A DNA stretch of 64,000 bases from Chloroflexi bacterium TSY (lineage in GTDB: Bacteria > Chloroflexota > Anaerolineae > Caldilineales > Caldilineaceae): assembly GCA_019217005.1 (NCBI GenBank), contig JAHBNG010000002.1, positions 62,001 through 126,000 of the forward strand, written 5' to 3'. A program made the position numbers and the translations under genes. Every line of letters begins with the position of its first letter. Position 1 is the stretch's first letter. The notes beneath the pieces were generated by a model. The model did no database searches, was not told the origin of the DNA, and saw nothing but the letters and a program-made list of their open reading frames with translations. This document shows positions 1 through 9,754 of this stretch, one piece after another.

Positions 1-578
1 CGTCGCTTTGGCATCCCAAGAGAGGCGCAGAACCGTCTCGTCTGCATCCGCTTCTTGATTGATCTGATGAATTCTATCAAAGATCGCATCGGTCTCTGGG
101 ATCTTTTTCACTGGTTGACTTTTTTTGACCCGGTTTGAGCCATAGCCTAACTCATTGAGCTTCAAGCGGATGGCCTCTTCGCCAGGCAATTCCTCATCTG
201 TGTATCCTTTCTGCTCGATGAGCTGGGTACGCATTTCGGCGGCGGTTAGTCGAGTGTACAATTGGGGGTCGAAAGGTGGGATCGGTCTGGCTGAATTGAT
301 CGGCGATTTCAACCATATCGGCCAGTAAAGTGGGGATATGGTCTTCGGCTTTTGCGACCACGTCGGTGGCTTTGGTCGACATAACAGAAGCCGCCTTCTA
401 GTTCTTCCAGGGCTTTGGCTATCGTCGCCCGATTCCAGCCCAACTCTCGTTCTGCTTTCGTCGGACTCCCTTCGCATATCGTTTTGACCGTTTGGGCCAT
501 GAAGTGCCTTCTTTCGTATCCACTTAACATGGCCTTCATCTCTTTCAAGACTTCAACCATTTCTGGCGAGATTGTCAT
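1..578 (-). pseudogene. ISAzo13-family transposase, N-terminal part, frameshifted
   Basis: This is the N-terminal third of a DDE transposase of the ISAzo13 family. The start at 578 has an AAAGGAG ribosome-binding site just upstream. The N-terminal HTH-like segment is complete here (GSPTKAERELGW), unlike in the second copy. Translation then needs two frame changes: one at an AAAA run near GRGRK, continuing as AEDHIPTLLADMVEIADQF, and one at a CCCCC run, continuing as LYTRLTAAEMRTQL. The same two breaks occur at the same places in the copy at 41987. Either the family spread after it was broken, or both copies carry the same recoding site or the same uncorrected sequencing error. The gene continues past the left edge of the window. 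Confidence 0.8.
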
Positions 579-642
579 TTTTGCTCCTTTTGGAGAGCTA
601 GTTTAACACCTTCTCGCGTATATTTTATTTTTTGGATTGGCC
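1..642 (-). mobile_element. ISAzo13-type insertion sequence, copy A (cut by window edge)
   Basis: The outer end is at 642, where the sequence ends in GGATTGGCC (terminus GGCCAATCC read inward). Beyond it lies TTA, consistent with a 3-bp target duplication. The segment is the reverse complement of the left part of the second copy at 41760-43180, and it shows the uninterrupted left-end sequence that is split by a small element in that copy. The rest of the element lies left of the window. Confidence 0.85.
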
Positions 643-947
643 TTATACTAGAATGACAGACTTGGCAACTCGCTCAAAAAATGAAAGACACACCAATTTG
701 ATAATTTGATATAATGGTTGCATATCCGTGAAATCTGAGGTATACTACTATCACTCCTGGGAATTGATATGCATGACGAAACAGAATCAATATACTTACC
801 CAGATAAATTTTGTCCCATCTCTGCCCTGAAAAACATGAGACATTATAAGGATTCAAAGTATCTCTCTGAGAAATTGCACAATCGTCAGGCAGAAATGTT
901 CAATCCTTATAAACTCTATGGTATAAAATTTTTCTGGAAGTCTATAT
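643..947. other. AT-rich spacer between IS and tRNA
   Basis: I see no convincing gene here. A short open frame on the plus strand runs into the tRNA and looks spurious. The tRNA promoter must lie within this stretch. Confidence 0.5.
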
Positions 948-1021
948 GCCTCCGTAGCTCAGTGGATTAGAGCACCGGTTTCCGGGGCCGGGTGTCACAG
1001 GTTCGAATCCTGTCGGGGGTA
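948..1021 (+). tRNA. tRNA-Arg (anticodon CCG)
   Basis: The cloverleaf folds cleanly. The acceptor stem is GCCTCCG paired with CGGGGGT (two G-U pairs). The D stem is GCTC/GAGC, the anticodon stem CCGGT/GCCGG, and the loop TTCCGGG gives anticodon CCG, which reads the CGG arginine codon. The T arm is ACAGG-TTCGAAT-CCTGT. The discriminator base is A at 1021, and CCA is not encoded. The ISAzo13 copy ends about 300 bp upstream, so the tRNA itself is intact. Confidence 0.92.
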
Positions 1022-1106
1022 CAGGATGGTTTGTAAATAGTGATTTGCATGAATATTCTTACTGATTATGCAAATCATACCGGATTGGTGGCAAAATACA
1101 AAGAGC

Positions 1107-4100
1107 CTAATCAGTTCGCAACTGAAGCCACAGCAGAGGGAGAAGCATTGCAATGAAGACGACTGGCACTGTTCCCCATGGCCGAGCGCGCGATTGGAGA
1201 AAATCTACCCCTGGCAATACGCCAACACCATAAAGGATATAAGCAAAAAGGCCAACAATCATTGCCCAGAGCATGTGGCGCACCAAATCATCCCGTGGCA
1301 TGATGCGAACTTGAAGGATGAGCAGTAGACTCAGAGTCACAGCAATTGTGAGCACGGCCATCAGAAGGGTGTACAAATCAACACGCGCCATGAGTTGACC
1401 CGACTGTGGATCACCCGTCAAAGATGGGGGGATTGGGCTCGAAATGGGGTTCGTTGTTGTTGCCTGCTCCGTGCCACTCACGACAACCGCCCCGGTTGGA
1501 GTAGGAGCAACCTCTGCAACCTGTGTTCCACTGCCTTCAATCTCTATTGCGAGAGACTCGCTGGCAGCTATCTCTTCGCCACTTCCACTTTGCGCCGCAA
1601 TTTCTACCAATCCGCTGCGTTCTGGATCTAAGTCGTAATATGCGACACCATTTCGTGTTGGGATTGACTCAGTCACTTGTGCATCTTCATCACCATAACT
1701 CAATATGAATTCAACGCTTGTTCCATCTGGTACCTGATGCCCATTATGATCCAGAATTGGCCCGACCTGAGCTCGTATGGATGAACCAACGATCTTGGGT
1801 GGCCCTTCCTCTACCCCTAGATCTGATAACAAGGGCACAGCAATCTCCCTATCTACTATAATTTTCAGATCGAGTGTGCGGGCTGGGTCAGGCAATAGAC
1901 GCTCGGTTAGGTTGTTGAAACGCGTTCCGGCAACATTGACCGGTGCGGCACCAAAGGGTGTATATGCATTGAACAGGGCACGCACAGCATTGTCAAGAAA
2001 AGGTCGTGTCTTGCTGTAGACACCAAGATAGGCATGCAAACGGCTGACCTCCGTTGCATCGAGAAACGTTGGTGCATTCAATCCAAGTACGATAATTCGC
2101 TTGTTGCGCAGTTGATCTCCGCGCTGCTTTAAGAATCGTTTCACGACATTGCTATTTTGCCCATTCGCCTCATTCACATCGAGCATCACAAAGATGATCC
2201 AGGTTGCCTTATCGAGTAGCGCATCGAGTCTGGCAATCGTTTCTGGCAGTTGTGTCGGGATAGGAGTCGGGGTGACGGTTGGGGCTACAGTGGGAACCAA
2301 TGTCGGAACCGGGGTTGGAGTTGTCGTTTCAGGTGATGTGCTCCCCTCTATGTTATCTGATGATTGTGCAGATCTGCTATTATCGCCTTCTCCCTCAGAT
2401 TCAAACACTTCAATTTCGGACGGTGTCAGAGCTTCTGTTATCGTTGTTGTACCTGTCAACGCAATCGCAACGGAACTATCGATTATCGTCTGATTTTCTG
2501 AATCTAGGGCCGAGTCACTCGGGACGATTGGTAACATCTCGGCCAGTTCACCAAAGGTCAAGCTTGTTGTTTGGCCCTCTGTAATCTGACCGGTTTTATC
2601 CACCCCATACAGGCTTTGCATTACATTGGCTAGCGTATCTGGTCCTACTGTGACTTCAAGACTACACTCATTGCACTCACGTAGAAAGCGACTATCCGTG
2701 AAAATAAGTAGATGATCGTCTTTGCCGGGACCAGGTGCAAATGGTTCAGATTGTTCAGTTAGATCTGGATATAGAATTGTTAAGGATTCACGCGCAACCT
2801 GCTGCATTGTTGTGTTGGCTATTCCAAGTTGTTCTGCGCTAAATGCATCTAGAGCCGACTCATGTACCAACACATTGGATAGTGGGACCACTTCTGTCAA
2901 CGTAACGTGATACGTTTCAGAAATCACAGCGGACGCAATATTGAAGAGATCGGTCTGTATGCTGAGCGCTTCATTCTCTCCAATGTTGTTCTCTGTCGTC
3001 TCTGCTGAAGCGTTGTCCGTTGTAGTTGATGTTTGCAGACTATTTGTGATCGCTGAAGAAGCAGTTAAATTTGCCGTTGCTTGTTCGAGTAACTCATCCA
3101 TTGTCAAAATGTCTGGCCCATACAGCTCTATCTTATAGCGTAAAATACGACGCACGGATTCATCAACTTGGAGAGCAAAATTAGCATCCGACAAATAACT
3201 ATCCTGGAAAAATTTTATTGTTTCAACAATATTCTGTCTTTCTGAATTCCAATCATCATTCAGAGCATAGCGAGATAAATAGAGCAGATCATGATCAGCA
3301 TTGAACGCATCGTGAGCAATTTGATTTTGTGGGAAATCAGTCAGAGTCGGATCATAATAGCGACGGATGGCTGGTGCACCTAGTTCATTGCTCATGACAA
3401 GACCGCGTTCTCGCCAAGTTAAAAACTGCTCGTCTTCTAACAAGATGCTGAGCCGAGGTGCCAGGCTGAGTGGAGTGGCCCGTTCAGTTATTGGTCCTTG
3501 TAAGCTACTAAAACGCATGTGGCTCGACATCAACCCATCTGCAGAAGCAATATCACCATTTGAGTCAATAATGAGCGAATTTTGTCGCATGGCATCTGCA
3601 AAGGGGCGTAAATCCACCTGTTTCAGTTCTTGCTCGCTGCTTTGAATCGTTGCGACTGCATCTTCTGGGAGACGGTCACTGTCACCTTGTCCAGGAAAAT
3701 GACGCACAATTGACAAGACACGTCCCTCGCTGCCTTCATGAATACCAGATATGTACTTTTGACCCATTTGGCTTACCCAATAGGGATCTCCCCCAAATGA
3801 ATAGATGCTTAATCGGCCAATAACATCAGCTCGTGGTTGGTCAATTACATCGAGATTTGGTCCTAATAACATATTGATACCCACAGCAGCCAACTCTCGA
3901 CCTACGATCTTTCCAATATCGCGTGATAGTTCTGGATTCCAAGTCGCCCCAATGGCTAGCTGTGTAGGCAATTTTGTGAACCCTTGACGCAAGGATGTTT
4001 TGGGAAAACTATCGCCGGCCTGTTCGACACCAATGAGCATCGGCAAATTGAGTGGCTGTAAAAGCGGAGAAATTGGTTCAAGGGCAGTGATGAGGGACGG

Positions 4101-4853
4101 AGCAGTGATGGATACAGTAGACGTAATCGATAGTGTGTTCGTGATCAGTTCTGTTTCGACTGCGTTTGTCGAGTCTATGGCATTGTTATTTTGATCGGCA
4201 TTCTTTGGGTTGGTGCTATTTTCGTTGGTTGTTGACATGGCAAGTTGAAGAGCCTCTGCTTGTTCAACGAGCGACGGCAGGTCAATCAACGATCTTTCCG
4301 TTGCGTCCTCTGTATCCAAACTGACAGAATGAAGTGCATCTTCTTTAGATAGGATAAGACCATAGGCAAGTGCTTGTAATTGATTGGTCAAAATCGCAAC
4401 ATCAGTCGGCGTATTCGCAGTCTTCTCATTTGTAAAATTATGATTGCGGGCACTAATGACGACGCCGCCGATTCGGTAATTATGAATGAGTTTAGCAATA
4501 TCACTGCCGGCATCAACGTTGGAGCCTTCGAATGTAATGACAAAAAGTTGCCCTACCTTATCTGCTATGCTCATTTGGGCCAAATACTCTTCAATGCGTG
4601 TTTCGATGACGCGTGCCTTTTGTGCGCTTAAGTCGATGTCTAAGAGCATTGGGTCACCTAATTCCACACTATTCCTGTTCTGGATAGACGACGTCTCAGT
4701 TTGTTCGGCATTTTGATTCGGAAGCAGCTGAATAGGTGTGGGAGTTGTTTGTTGTGCCTTCGTTGCAACAGGGAAAAAAGGCACAATTACAAGTATAATT
4801 GCGAGAAGCACCCGAACGATTCGAAATAGGGTCAGATTATATTGTGAGTTCAT
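1107..4853 (-). CDS. GH3-family-like secreted membrane-anchored protein, probable pseudoenzyme
   Basis: About 1248 residues from ATG 4853; a TTG at 4865 is a weaker alternative. An N-terminal hydrophobic segment acts as signal or anchor. A glycoside hydrolase family 3 N-terminal domain follows, with recognisable blocks ADKVGQLFVITFEG, YRIGGVVISARNHNF, GRELAAVGINMLLGPNLDV and SIVRHFPGQGD. Key residues are altered. The usual KHFPGHG...DSH loop is RHFPGQGDSD here, and the nucleophile block normally reading SDDL is SNEL, so the catalytic Asp is Asn. A Thr/Pro-rich stalk (TPTPVPTLVPTV), an Ig-like segment and three C-terminal hydrophobic helices follow. I infer an envelope protein that has kept the GH3 fold for binding or structure and is unlikely to be an active beta-N-acetylglucosaminidase. 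Confidence 0.75.
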   Translation of the reverse strand: MNSQYNLTLFRIVRVLLAIILVIVPFFPVATKAQQTTPTPIQLLPNQNAEQTETSSIQNRNSVELGDPMLLDIDLSAQKARVIETRIEEYLAQMSIADKVGQLFVITFEGSNVDAGSDIAKLIHNYRIGGVVISARNHNFTNEKTANTPTDVAILTNQLQALAYGLILSKEDALHSVSLDTEDATERSLIDLPSLVEQAEALQLAMSTTNENSTNPKNADQNNNAIDSTNAVETELITNTLSITSTVSITAPSLITALEPISPLLQPLNLPMLIGVEQAGDSFPKTSLRQGFTKLPTQLAIGATWNPELSRDIGKIVGRELAAVGINMLLGPNLDVIDQPRADVIGRLSIYSFGGDPYWVSQMGQKYISGIHEGSEGRVLSIVRHFPGQGDSDRLPEDAVATIQSSEQELKQVDLRPFADAMRQNSLIIDSNGDIASADGLMSSHMRFSSLQGPITERATPLSLAPRLSILLEDEQFLTWRERGLVMSNELGAPAIRRYYDPTLTDFPQNQIAHDAFNADHDLLYLSRYALNDDWNSERQNIVETIKFFQDSYLSDANFALQVDESVRRILRYKIELYGPDILTMDELLEQATANLTASSAITNSLQTSTTTDNASAETTENNIGENEALSIQTDLFNIASAVISETYHVTLTEVVPLSNVLVHESALDAFSAEQLGIANTTMQQVARESLTILYPDLTEQSEPFAPGPGKDDHLLIFTDSRFLRECNECSLEVTVGPDTLANVMQSLYGVDKTGQITEGQTTSLTFGELAEMLPIVPSDSALDSENQTIIDSSVAIALTGTTTITEALTPSEIEVFESEGEGDNSRSAQSSDNIEGSTSPETTTPTPVPTLVPTVAPTVTPTPIPTQLPETIARLDALLDKATWIIFVMLDVNEANGQNSNVVKRFLKQRGDQLRNKRIIVLGLNAPTFLDATEVSRLHAYLGVYSKTRPFLDNAVRALFNAYTPFGAAPVNVAGTRFNNLTERLLPDPARTLDLKIIVDREIAVPLLSDLGVEEGPPKIVGSSIRAQVGPILDHNGHQVPDGTSVEFILSYGDEDAQVTESIPTRNGVAYYDLDPERSGLVEIAAQSGSGEEIAASESLAIEIEGSGTQVAEVAPTPTGAVVVSGTEQATTTNPISSPIPPSLTGDPQSGQLMARVDLYTLLMAVLTIAVTLSLLLILQVRIMPRDDLVRHMLWAMIVGLFAYILYGVGVLPGVDFLQSRARPWGTVPVVFIAMLLPLLWLQLRTD

Positions 4854-5519
4854 ACAGTCAATCAATTATGGCCAAATCTTAGGTTCTCCTTGAGTTCTGC
4901 TAAGAAACTAAGGATTGAATAACGTGTGCATGTCATTTTTACGCTTGGTGCCATTCTACGAGCGAGAGCGGTATATTCAGACGAGTGGCGAATGCGGGGA
5001 TATAATTCCAATGAACCCATCTGGTATATGTATCGTGTCAAACGTTTCTACTATAAAAACGATAATACTAGTATATCCGTACCAGTAATCAGCGTCAACT
5101 CTGTGTAAGTCTTGCACGGCGCAGACCAAAATTTTGCTGTCAGGTCAATCGCTGCGAAAGAAACCATAAATGTGTCCGCGAATTGTGGTGCATCATCCTG
5201 CACCTAGTGTAACTCTTTGATAAAATTACCGATTTGCAGATTTGTGTTATACTGCGGTTATGATCAGCATTCCGTTTCGATGAGCCATAACAAAATCAGA
5301 AGGATACACTCATTAAAGTCGATTAAATATACAACACGATTATAAAAGAGTGCCACTTAAACCACAGCAATTGCCATCGCGTCTCTTCGTTGTACTCGGT
5401 TGAAACACGTTTTTTGTGGGAAGAACTGTATGAAAACGATACTCGATTTGAATCAAGAACCCGGAATTGCTAGATAAACGACGGGAACACTCTGCGCAAA
5501 CACGTCTATTTTGGAGAGC
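4854..5519. other. divergent intergenic region
   Basis: These 666 bp separate the divergent GH3-like gene and signal peptidase gene, so both promoters should be here. An AAGGAG about 30 bases upstream of 4853 is too far away to serve that ATG. I see no RNA gene or repeat that I can support. Confidence 0.4.
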
Positions 5520-6245
5520 ATGATGGGCAATTCAGCCAATAATCCAGAAAATGAGTTAACTCGACCCATTACACGATTAAGAATTAGGCAAGACACAGAT
5601 GAAGAATTAAGCTCTTTGACATCAGACTCCACAGCAACTCAATATTATAGAGAATCAGAAGGCACAATACCAGTTGACATAAAATCGCCTGGCAAAACCC
5701 AGACGGATATTGCTCCAGAAATTTCCCCTCAAGGTACCTCATTTTTGCGAAGTTTTGTAGGAGAAACTCTGCAAATTGTTGTTCCTGCGCTGCTATTGGC
5801 CTTCATCATCCATATTTTTTTGGCACAGGCAACGGTTGTCTATGGACGTAGCATGGAACCCAGCCTTATCGAGTCACAGCGTCTAATTATCGACAAACTG
5901 AGTTATCGTTTTAGAACACCGCAACGGAATGATATTGTCGTACTTAATATTCCAACGATGAATGAGTTATTGGTCAAGCGTATTGTTGGGCTTCCCGGCG
6001 AAACAATCGAGATTCGTAATGGAATTGTTTACATTAATAACGAATCTCTGGATGAGTCGTATCCACACTATACGTTGATTCAAGATATGGAACCAGTTTT
6101 GCTCGGACCACTCAATTACTTTGTCTTGGGTGACAATCGAGAAAACAGTAACGATAGCCGGGCCTTCGGTGCAATTCGGTATGAATATATTGTTGGGCGT
6201 GTATGGCTGCGTTATTGGCCATTGCACCAAATACAGAGATTTTAA
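5520..6245 (+). CDS. lepB: signal peptidase I
   Basis: Type I signal peptidase, the membrane serine protease that cleaves signal peptides from exported proteins. About 80 N-terminal residues are cytosolic and variable. One transmembrane helix (LQIVVPALLLAFIIHIF) is followed by the catalytic Ser in YGRSMEPSL (Ser111), the general-base Lys in LLVKRIVGLPGE (Lys153) and the signature LGDNRENSNDSR near the C terminus. GGAG precedes two consecutive ATG codons at 5520 and 5523, and either could be the start. The next gene begins 8 bp downstream and is probably co-transcribed. Secreted proteins such as the two giants at 11-22 kb are likely substrates, but that is inference. Confidence 0.92.
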   Translation: MMGNSANNPENELTRPITRLRIRQDTDEELSSLTSDSTATQYYRESEGTIPVDIKSPGKTQTDIAPEISPQGTSFLRSFVGETLQIVVPALLLAFIIHIFLAQATVVYGRSMEPSLIESQRLIIDKLSYRFRTPQRNDIVVLNIPTMNELLVKRIVGLPGETIEIRNGIVYINNESLDESYPHYTLIQDMEPVLLGPLNYFVLGDNRENSNDSRAFGAIRYEYIVGRVWLRYWPLHQIQRF

Positions 6246-6253
6246 TTTTACCT

Positions 6254-8032
6254 ATGAATTCACGTAGATGGAACAATGTGACCAAGATCGTTGTCAGCTC
6301 TATTCTGGCGCTTCTCGCCATTGGGCTATTGTTCACGTTTCGCATTATGATAACGCCAACGATTGTCGCCTTTTTGTTGGCCTTTATCCTAAGCTATCCG
6401 GTCAATTGGATTCAGCGGCGAACTGGATGGGCACGAGGAGCCACTGTTGCATTAATTTATATTGCCCTCATTGGCCTCATCGCATTAACGCCAGCACTAT
6501 TTTGGTCGCGCGCACTTGCGCTGGTCGATTCTCTTCTCGCAACATTAGAAGAGCTTGTCACTGAACTCGAAAATCCAGCCAGCGCGTTTCAGCAACTAAC
6601 ATTTGGTGCATTCGAAATCCCCATCGATGGTTTGTTACAAAATGCCGGTGATCTGCTCGCCAATGTTCTTTCTGCTTTGCCTACGAATACCTTCACCATG
6701 GTCCGCGGTGTCACGACAGGCGTTCTGACCGTTGTTTATGTTCTCGTGCTCAACTTCTGGCTTCTCAAAGATCTCTATAAATTCCAGCGCTTCGTCTTTG
6801 AGCAGATTCCAACTGATTATCAAGAAGATGTTCGTCATTTGGGAAAATCTCTCAGCGAAATCTGGGATGCGTTTTTGCGCGGCCAACTCGTACTTGGCTT
6901 TGTTGTTGGTATAGTTACCTGGCTTGCATTACGAATTGTCGGGATGCCGAATGCCGGAGGACTTGCTCTTCTGGCGGGTGTTATGGAATTTCTACCATCC
7001 GTTGGTCCTGGGTTCAGCGCTGTGATTGGCACAGCCGTTGCATTCTTTAGCCGCTCTACTTGGCTCGGAATTGAGGGATTCTGGTTTGCAGTTGTCGTTG
7101 TAACCATCTATTCGGTTATCGCACAAGTGGAGACGATTCATCTAATTCCTCGATTGGTTGGTCGCCGCGTACAGCTACATCCAGCAGTTACGTTTGTTGG
7201 CATTATTAGTGGCGCAATAGTCTTTGGTGTTTTAGGAGTGCTGTTGGCTACCCCCGTTCTCGCAAGCGCGCGCGTCATCCTTTCCTATATTTACTGTAAA
7301 CTTGTTGACATCGAACCGTTTGAAGAGACTGAGACGATGCAGAGTTCCGTGCGCATTCGGGGACTCGTAGCAGGACGCAAGATAGATGCCGTTGTCTTCG
7401 ATTTGGATGGCACGTTGGCGGAGCTAGATTTGGGTTTACTTGACATCGTAGTTGCTCGTCTGCGATGGATGGATCCCGTCATTGACGAAGAGCGAAGGCG
7501 TCGTATTGTACGCCGATTCATGATCATGCTGGAGGGACCAATTCATTTTCTGGTTACTCAATTACGTCGACTTCAACTCCAAGAGGATTTTGAACGTATA
7601 CGTCCAATCCTAAATATGTTGCGTGGCTATGCGGCACCAGAGCACTTGCTCCCGCGGTCAGACTCCTCCGATGTCATCCATGAGTTGGATCCACATTATA
7701 AGCTTGCTCTGATTTCGACTCGTAGTCGACAGACGGTCGAACTATTTTTAGATAAATCAGGCTTGGGCAATGGGCTCTTTGCGAGCGTGATTACGCGTGA
7801 GGATGTACGAAATCTCTTACCACACAGCGAAGGATTGTTATTAGCTGCTGGACAGATGAATCTCGATCCGAATCACCTCCTTGTTGTAAGCGACACAGAC
7901 ATTAACCTCCGCTCTGGGCGTGCCACGGAAATGGCAACGGCGGGGGCACTCTGGGGGCTGGGCAAGAGACAAGATCTGGAAGATGCTGACCTGTTGCTTG
8001 AATCTCCCGCGGACTTGTGTGAGTATCTATGA
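6254..8032 (+). CDS. AI-2E-type permease fused to a HAD-like phosphatase domain
   Basis: About 592 residues from ATG 6254. Residues 1 to about 350 form an AI-2E/PerM-type membrane domain with several hydrophobic segments and the family block GGLALLAGVMEFLPSVGP, ending in helices around GVLGVLLATPVLASARVI. After a short linker comes a cytosolic HAD domain with motif I DAVVFDLDGTLAEL, motif II ISTRSRQ (S/T) and a late motif VVSDTDINLRSG. Family permeases of this type usually stop at about 350-400 residues, so the fusion is unusual. The reading frame has no break at the junction. A possible role is export or import of a phosphorylated or dephosphorylated solute, but the substrate is unknown. The gene follows lepB closely and may be coupled to it. 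Confidence 0.82.
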   Translation: MNSRRWNNVTKIVVSSILALLAIGLLFTFRIMITPTIVAFLLAFILSYPVNWIQRRTGWARGATVALIYIALIGLIALTPALFWSRALALVDSLLATLEELVTELENPASAFQQLTFGAFEIPIDGLLQNAGDLLANVLSALPTNTFTMVRGVTTGVLTVVYVLVLNFWLLKDLYKFQRFVFEQIPTDYQEDVRHLGKSLSEIWDAFLRGQLVLGFVVGIVTWLALRIVGMPNAGGLALLAGVMEFLPSVGPGFSAVIGTAVAFFSRSTWLGIEGFWFAVVVVTIYSVIAQVETIHLIPRLVGRRVQLHPAVTFVGIISGAIVFGVLGVLLATPVLASARVILSYIYCKLVDIEPFEETETMQSSVRIRGLVAGRKIDAVVFDLDGTLAELDLGLLDIVVARLRWMDPVIDEERRRRIVRRFMIMLEGPIHFLVTQLRRLQLQEDFERIRPILNMLRGYAAPEHLLPRSDSSDVIHELDPHYKLALISTRSRQTVELFLDKSGLGNGLFASVITREDVRNLLPHSEGLLLAAGQMNLDPNHLLVVSDTDINLRSGRATEMATAGALWGLGKRQDLEDADLLLESPADLCEYL

Positions 8033-8104
8033 TATGCAATAAGGGATGAGATTCTGCGCTCAAAAGATCAGGCTCTTTGAGGTTTTGTGGAGTAAACGTT
8101 GGAT

Positions 8105-8152
8105 GGTTTGTTGGTTTGCAAGTTTGTTCACCAATCATCTAACCAACAAACC
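8105..8152. repeat. inverted repeat after the AI-2E/HAD gene
   Basis: GGTTTGTTGGTT and its reverse complement AACCAACAAACC are separated by about 24 bases. The repeat lies about 70 bp after the stop codon, between two convergent genes. It could act as a bidirectional terminator, but there is no T-run. Confidence 0.4.
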
Positions 8153-8180
8153 AACTGACAACCACATAATTCCTCAGACA

Positions 8181-8395
8181 CAGTAGATCCAAATTTCAGG
8201 TTTTGAGAGAGAATTCTGGCTAAACAGTTGACATAAATACAAATTTGCCGGTCGATATCTAGTTTTTGCGTTAGATTTGGGCGATTTTCAGATATGAAAT
8301 AGGTTGTTTTCTGTAACCGAAATCTGAATAAATGACTCCAAAATCCCTGCAATCTCGACTGAAAATAGCCAAAAACGCCAAATTTGGATCTACTG
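8181..8395 (-). mobile_element. 215-bp MITE, copy 1 (intergenic)
   Basis: Family member with 16-bp perfect terminal inverted repeats CAGTAGATCCAAATTT/AAATTTGGATCTACTG. It is flanked by the 5-bp target duplication AGACA at 8176-8180 and 8396-8400. There is no room for a transposase. In the minus orientation it has one frame open throughout its length. It sits between the convergent AI-2E/HAD gene and the enolase-superfamily gene. Confidence 0.93.
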
Positions 8396-8420
8396 AGACA
8401 ACCAAAAATCATTCAATCGC

Positions 8421-9545
8421 TTAATAATCCGCAAACGAACCATCATCCTCGTGCCAGAACATTCCTCGTAGCCGAAAGGTCTCATCCCGAATCGCTTCGA
8501 GAGCATCATCATCCATATCCACCCCAAGTCCAGAACCTCTCGGTAGTTCGATAAATCCGTCTTTGAAGACAAGCGGTGACCTGAACAACCCTTCACCACG
8601 CTTATGTCCTCCTTCACAAATTAACAGATTGGGGATCGTTGCCATAACATGGACCGATGCGGCAACCCCAACAGGTCCAGCTGCATTGTGAGGAGCAATG
8701 GCCATATTATGAACTTCTGCCATCGCCGAGATCTTTTTCAACTCGAGCATCCCGCCGCAATGACGGATGTCGGGTTGCAAGATGGCACACATCTCGCGTT
8801 CAATGATCTCGCGGAACCCCCAACGCGTCAGATGGCGTTCACCAGTTGCGATTGGAACCGTCGTTGACCGTGAAAGTGCGAACAATGGCTCATTATTTTC
8901 GGGATGACACGGTTCTTCCACAAAGAGCAGTCGCAATGGTTCCAATTCCTTGATCACAATAGCCGCCATTGCTGGGCTCAAACGTCGATGCAGATCAACC
9001 GCAATATCAACCTCGTTGCCCACGGCTTCACGTACGGTTGCCACGCGAGCAATCATCATATCAACCGCTTTGGCCGTATCCACAAAGCGGACAGGTGTCG
9101 GGGTAACAACCATTTTCACCGCTCTAAAACCACGTGCAACGGCTTGGCGTGCGCGATCGGCGCATTCAGCAGGCGTTGTTCCGCCAATACCCGTATAGAC
9201 CCGAATACGATTGCGCACTGATCCCCCCAAAAGCTTCCAACCCGGCATCCCCGTTACTTTACCAAAAACATCCCACATTGCCATCTCAATCCCGCTGAGC
9301 GCACCGACGATAATGGGCATACTTCGGCTGTAGCTCGAACGATACATGGCTTGCCAGTGTTCTTCGATTTGTAGCGGATCTCTACCGATCAAATACTCAG
9401 CAACGTCATCGACCGCTTGAGCCACCAAACGCCAATGTTCGTAATTCATCGGTTCACCATATCCGATCAGGCCTTCATCGGTGAACATCTTCAAAATCAT
9501 TGCACGACCCTGTATTGGAATTGTCTCAAATCCAGTAATTTTCAT
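8421..9545 (-). CDS. mandelate racemase/galactonate dehydratase-like enolase-superfamily enzyme
   Basis: 374 residues from ATG 9545 (a TTG at 9560 is a weaker alternative). The N-terminal capping domain starts MKITGFETIPI and the barrel domain carries the metal ligands expected for this superfamily: Asp in VDLHRRL, Glu in FVEEPCHPEN and Glu in ATGERHLTRWGF. The PDIRHCGG and APHNAAGPVG blocks contain the Asp/His pair of the mandelate racemase subgroup. The layout fits sugar-acid dehydratases such as galactonate dehydratase, in which the enzyme abstracts a proton alpha to a carboxylate. The exact substrate cannot be read from sequence. The divergent neighbour at 9755 is an aldo/keto reductase, which suggests a small sugar-catabolic locus. 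Confidence 0.85.
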   Translation of the reverse strand: MKITGFETIPIQGRAMILKMFTDEGLIGYGEPMNYEHWRLVAQAVDDVAEYLIGRDPLQIEEHWQAMYRSSYSRSMPIIVGALSGIEMAMWDVFGKVTGMPGWKLLGGSVRNRIRVYTGIGGTTPAECADRARQAVARGFRAVKMVVTPTPVRFVDTAKAVDMMIARVATVREAVGNEVDIAVDLHRRLSPAMAAIVIKELEPLRLLFVEEPCHPENNEPLFALSRSTTVPIATGERHLTRWGFREIIEREMCAILQPDIRHCGGMLELKKISAMAEVHNMAIAPHNAAGPVGVAASVHVMATIPNLLICEGGHKRGEGLFRSPLVFKDGFIELPRGSGLGVDMDDDALEAIRDETFRLRGMFWHEDDGSFADY

Positions 9546-9754
9546 GACTTCATCTTTCAACTATTCATCGCTCATCAGACGAAATTGTGCAAATACAATC
9601 TTGATCCACCACTGAAAACATTGATTTGCACAATTTTCTTAGATGAGCCAATATTCATTTGATTCATTTATACTCAGTGGACCACAATCAGGTCATTCCT
9701 GAGTGTCACAAAGTATATAATACCCATTTACAACACCCCAAAGGAGCGCAAGCA

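Noticed and set aside
728..970. Small plus-strand reading frame upstream of the tRNA
   Set aside because: It runs into the tRNA-Arg gene, has no ribosome-binding site and shows no domain pattern.
643..1021. Integration (att) site of a genomic island at tRNA-Arg
   Set aside because: No integrase gene and no direct repeat of the tRNA 3' end was found in the window.
8128..8412. Stand-alone small gene on the minus strand over MITE copy 1
   Set aside because: The frame is the element's own open frame extended by chance into the flanks; the same peptide appears at the other copies.
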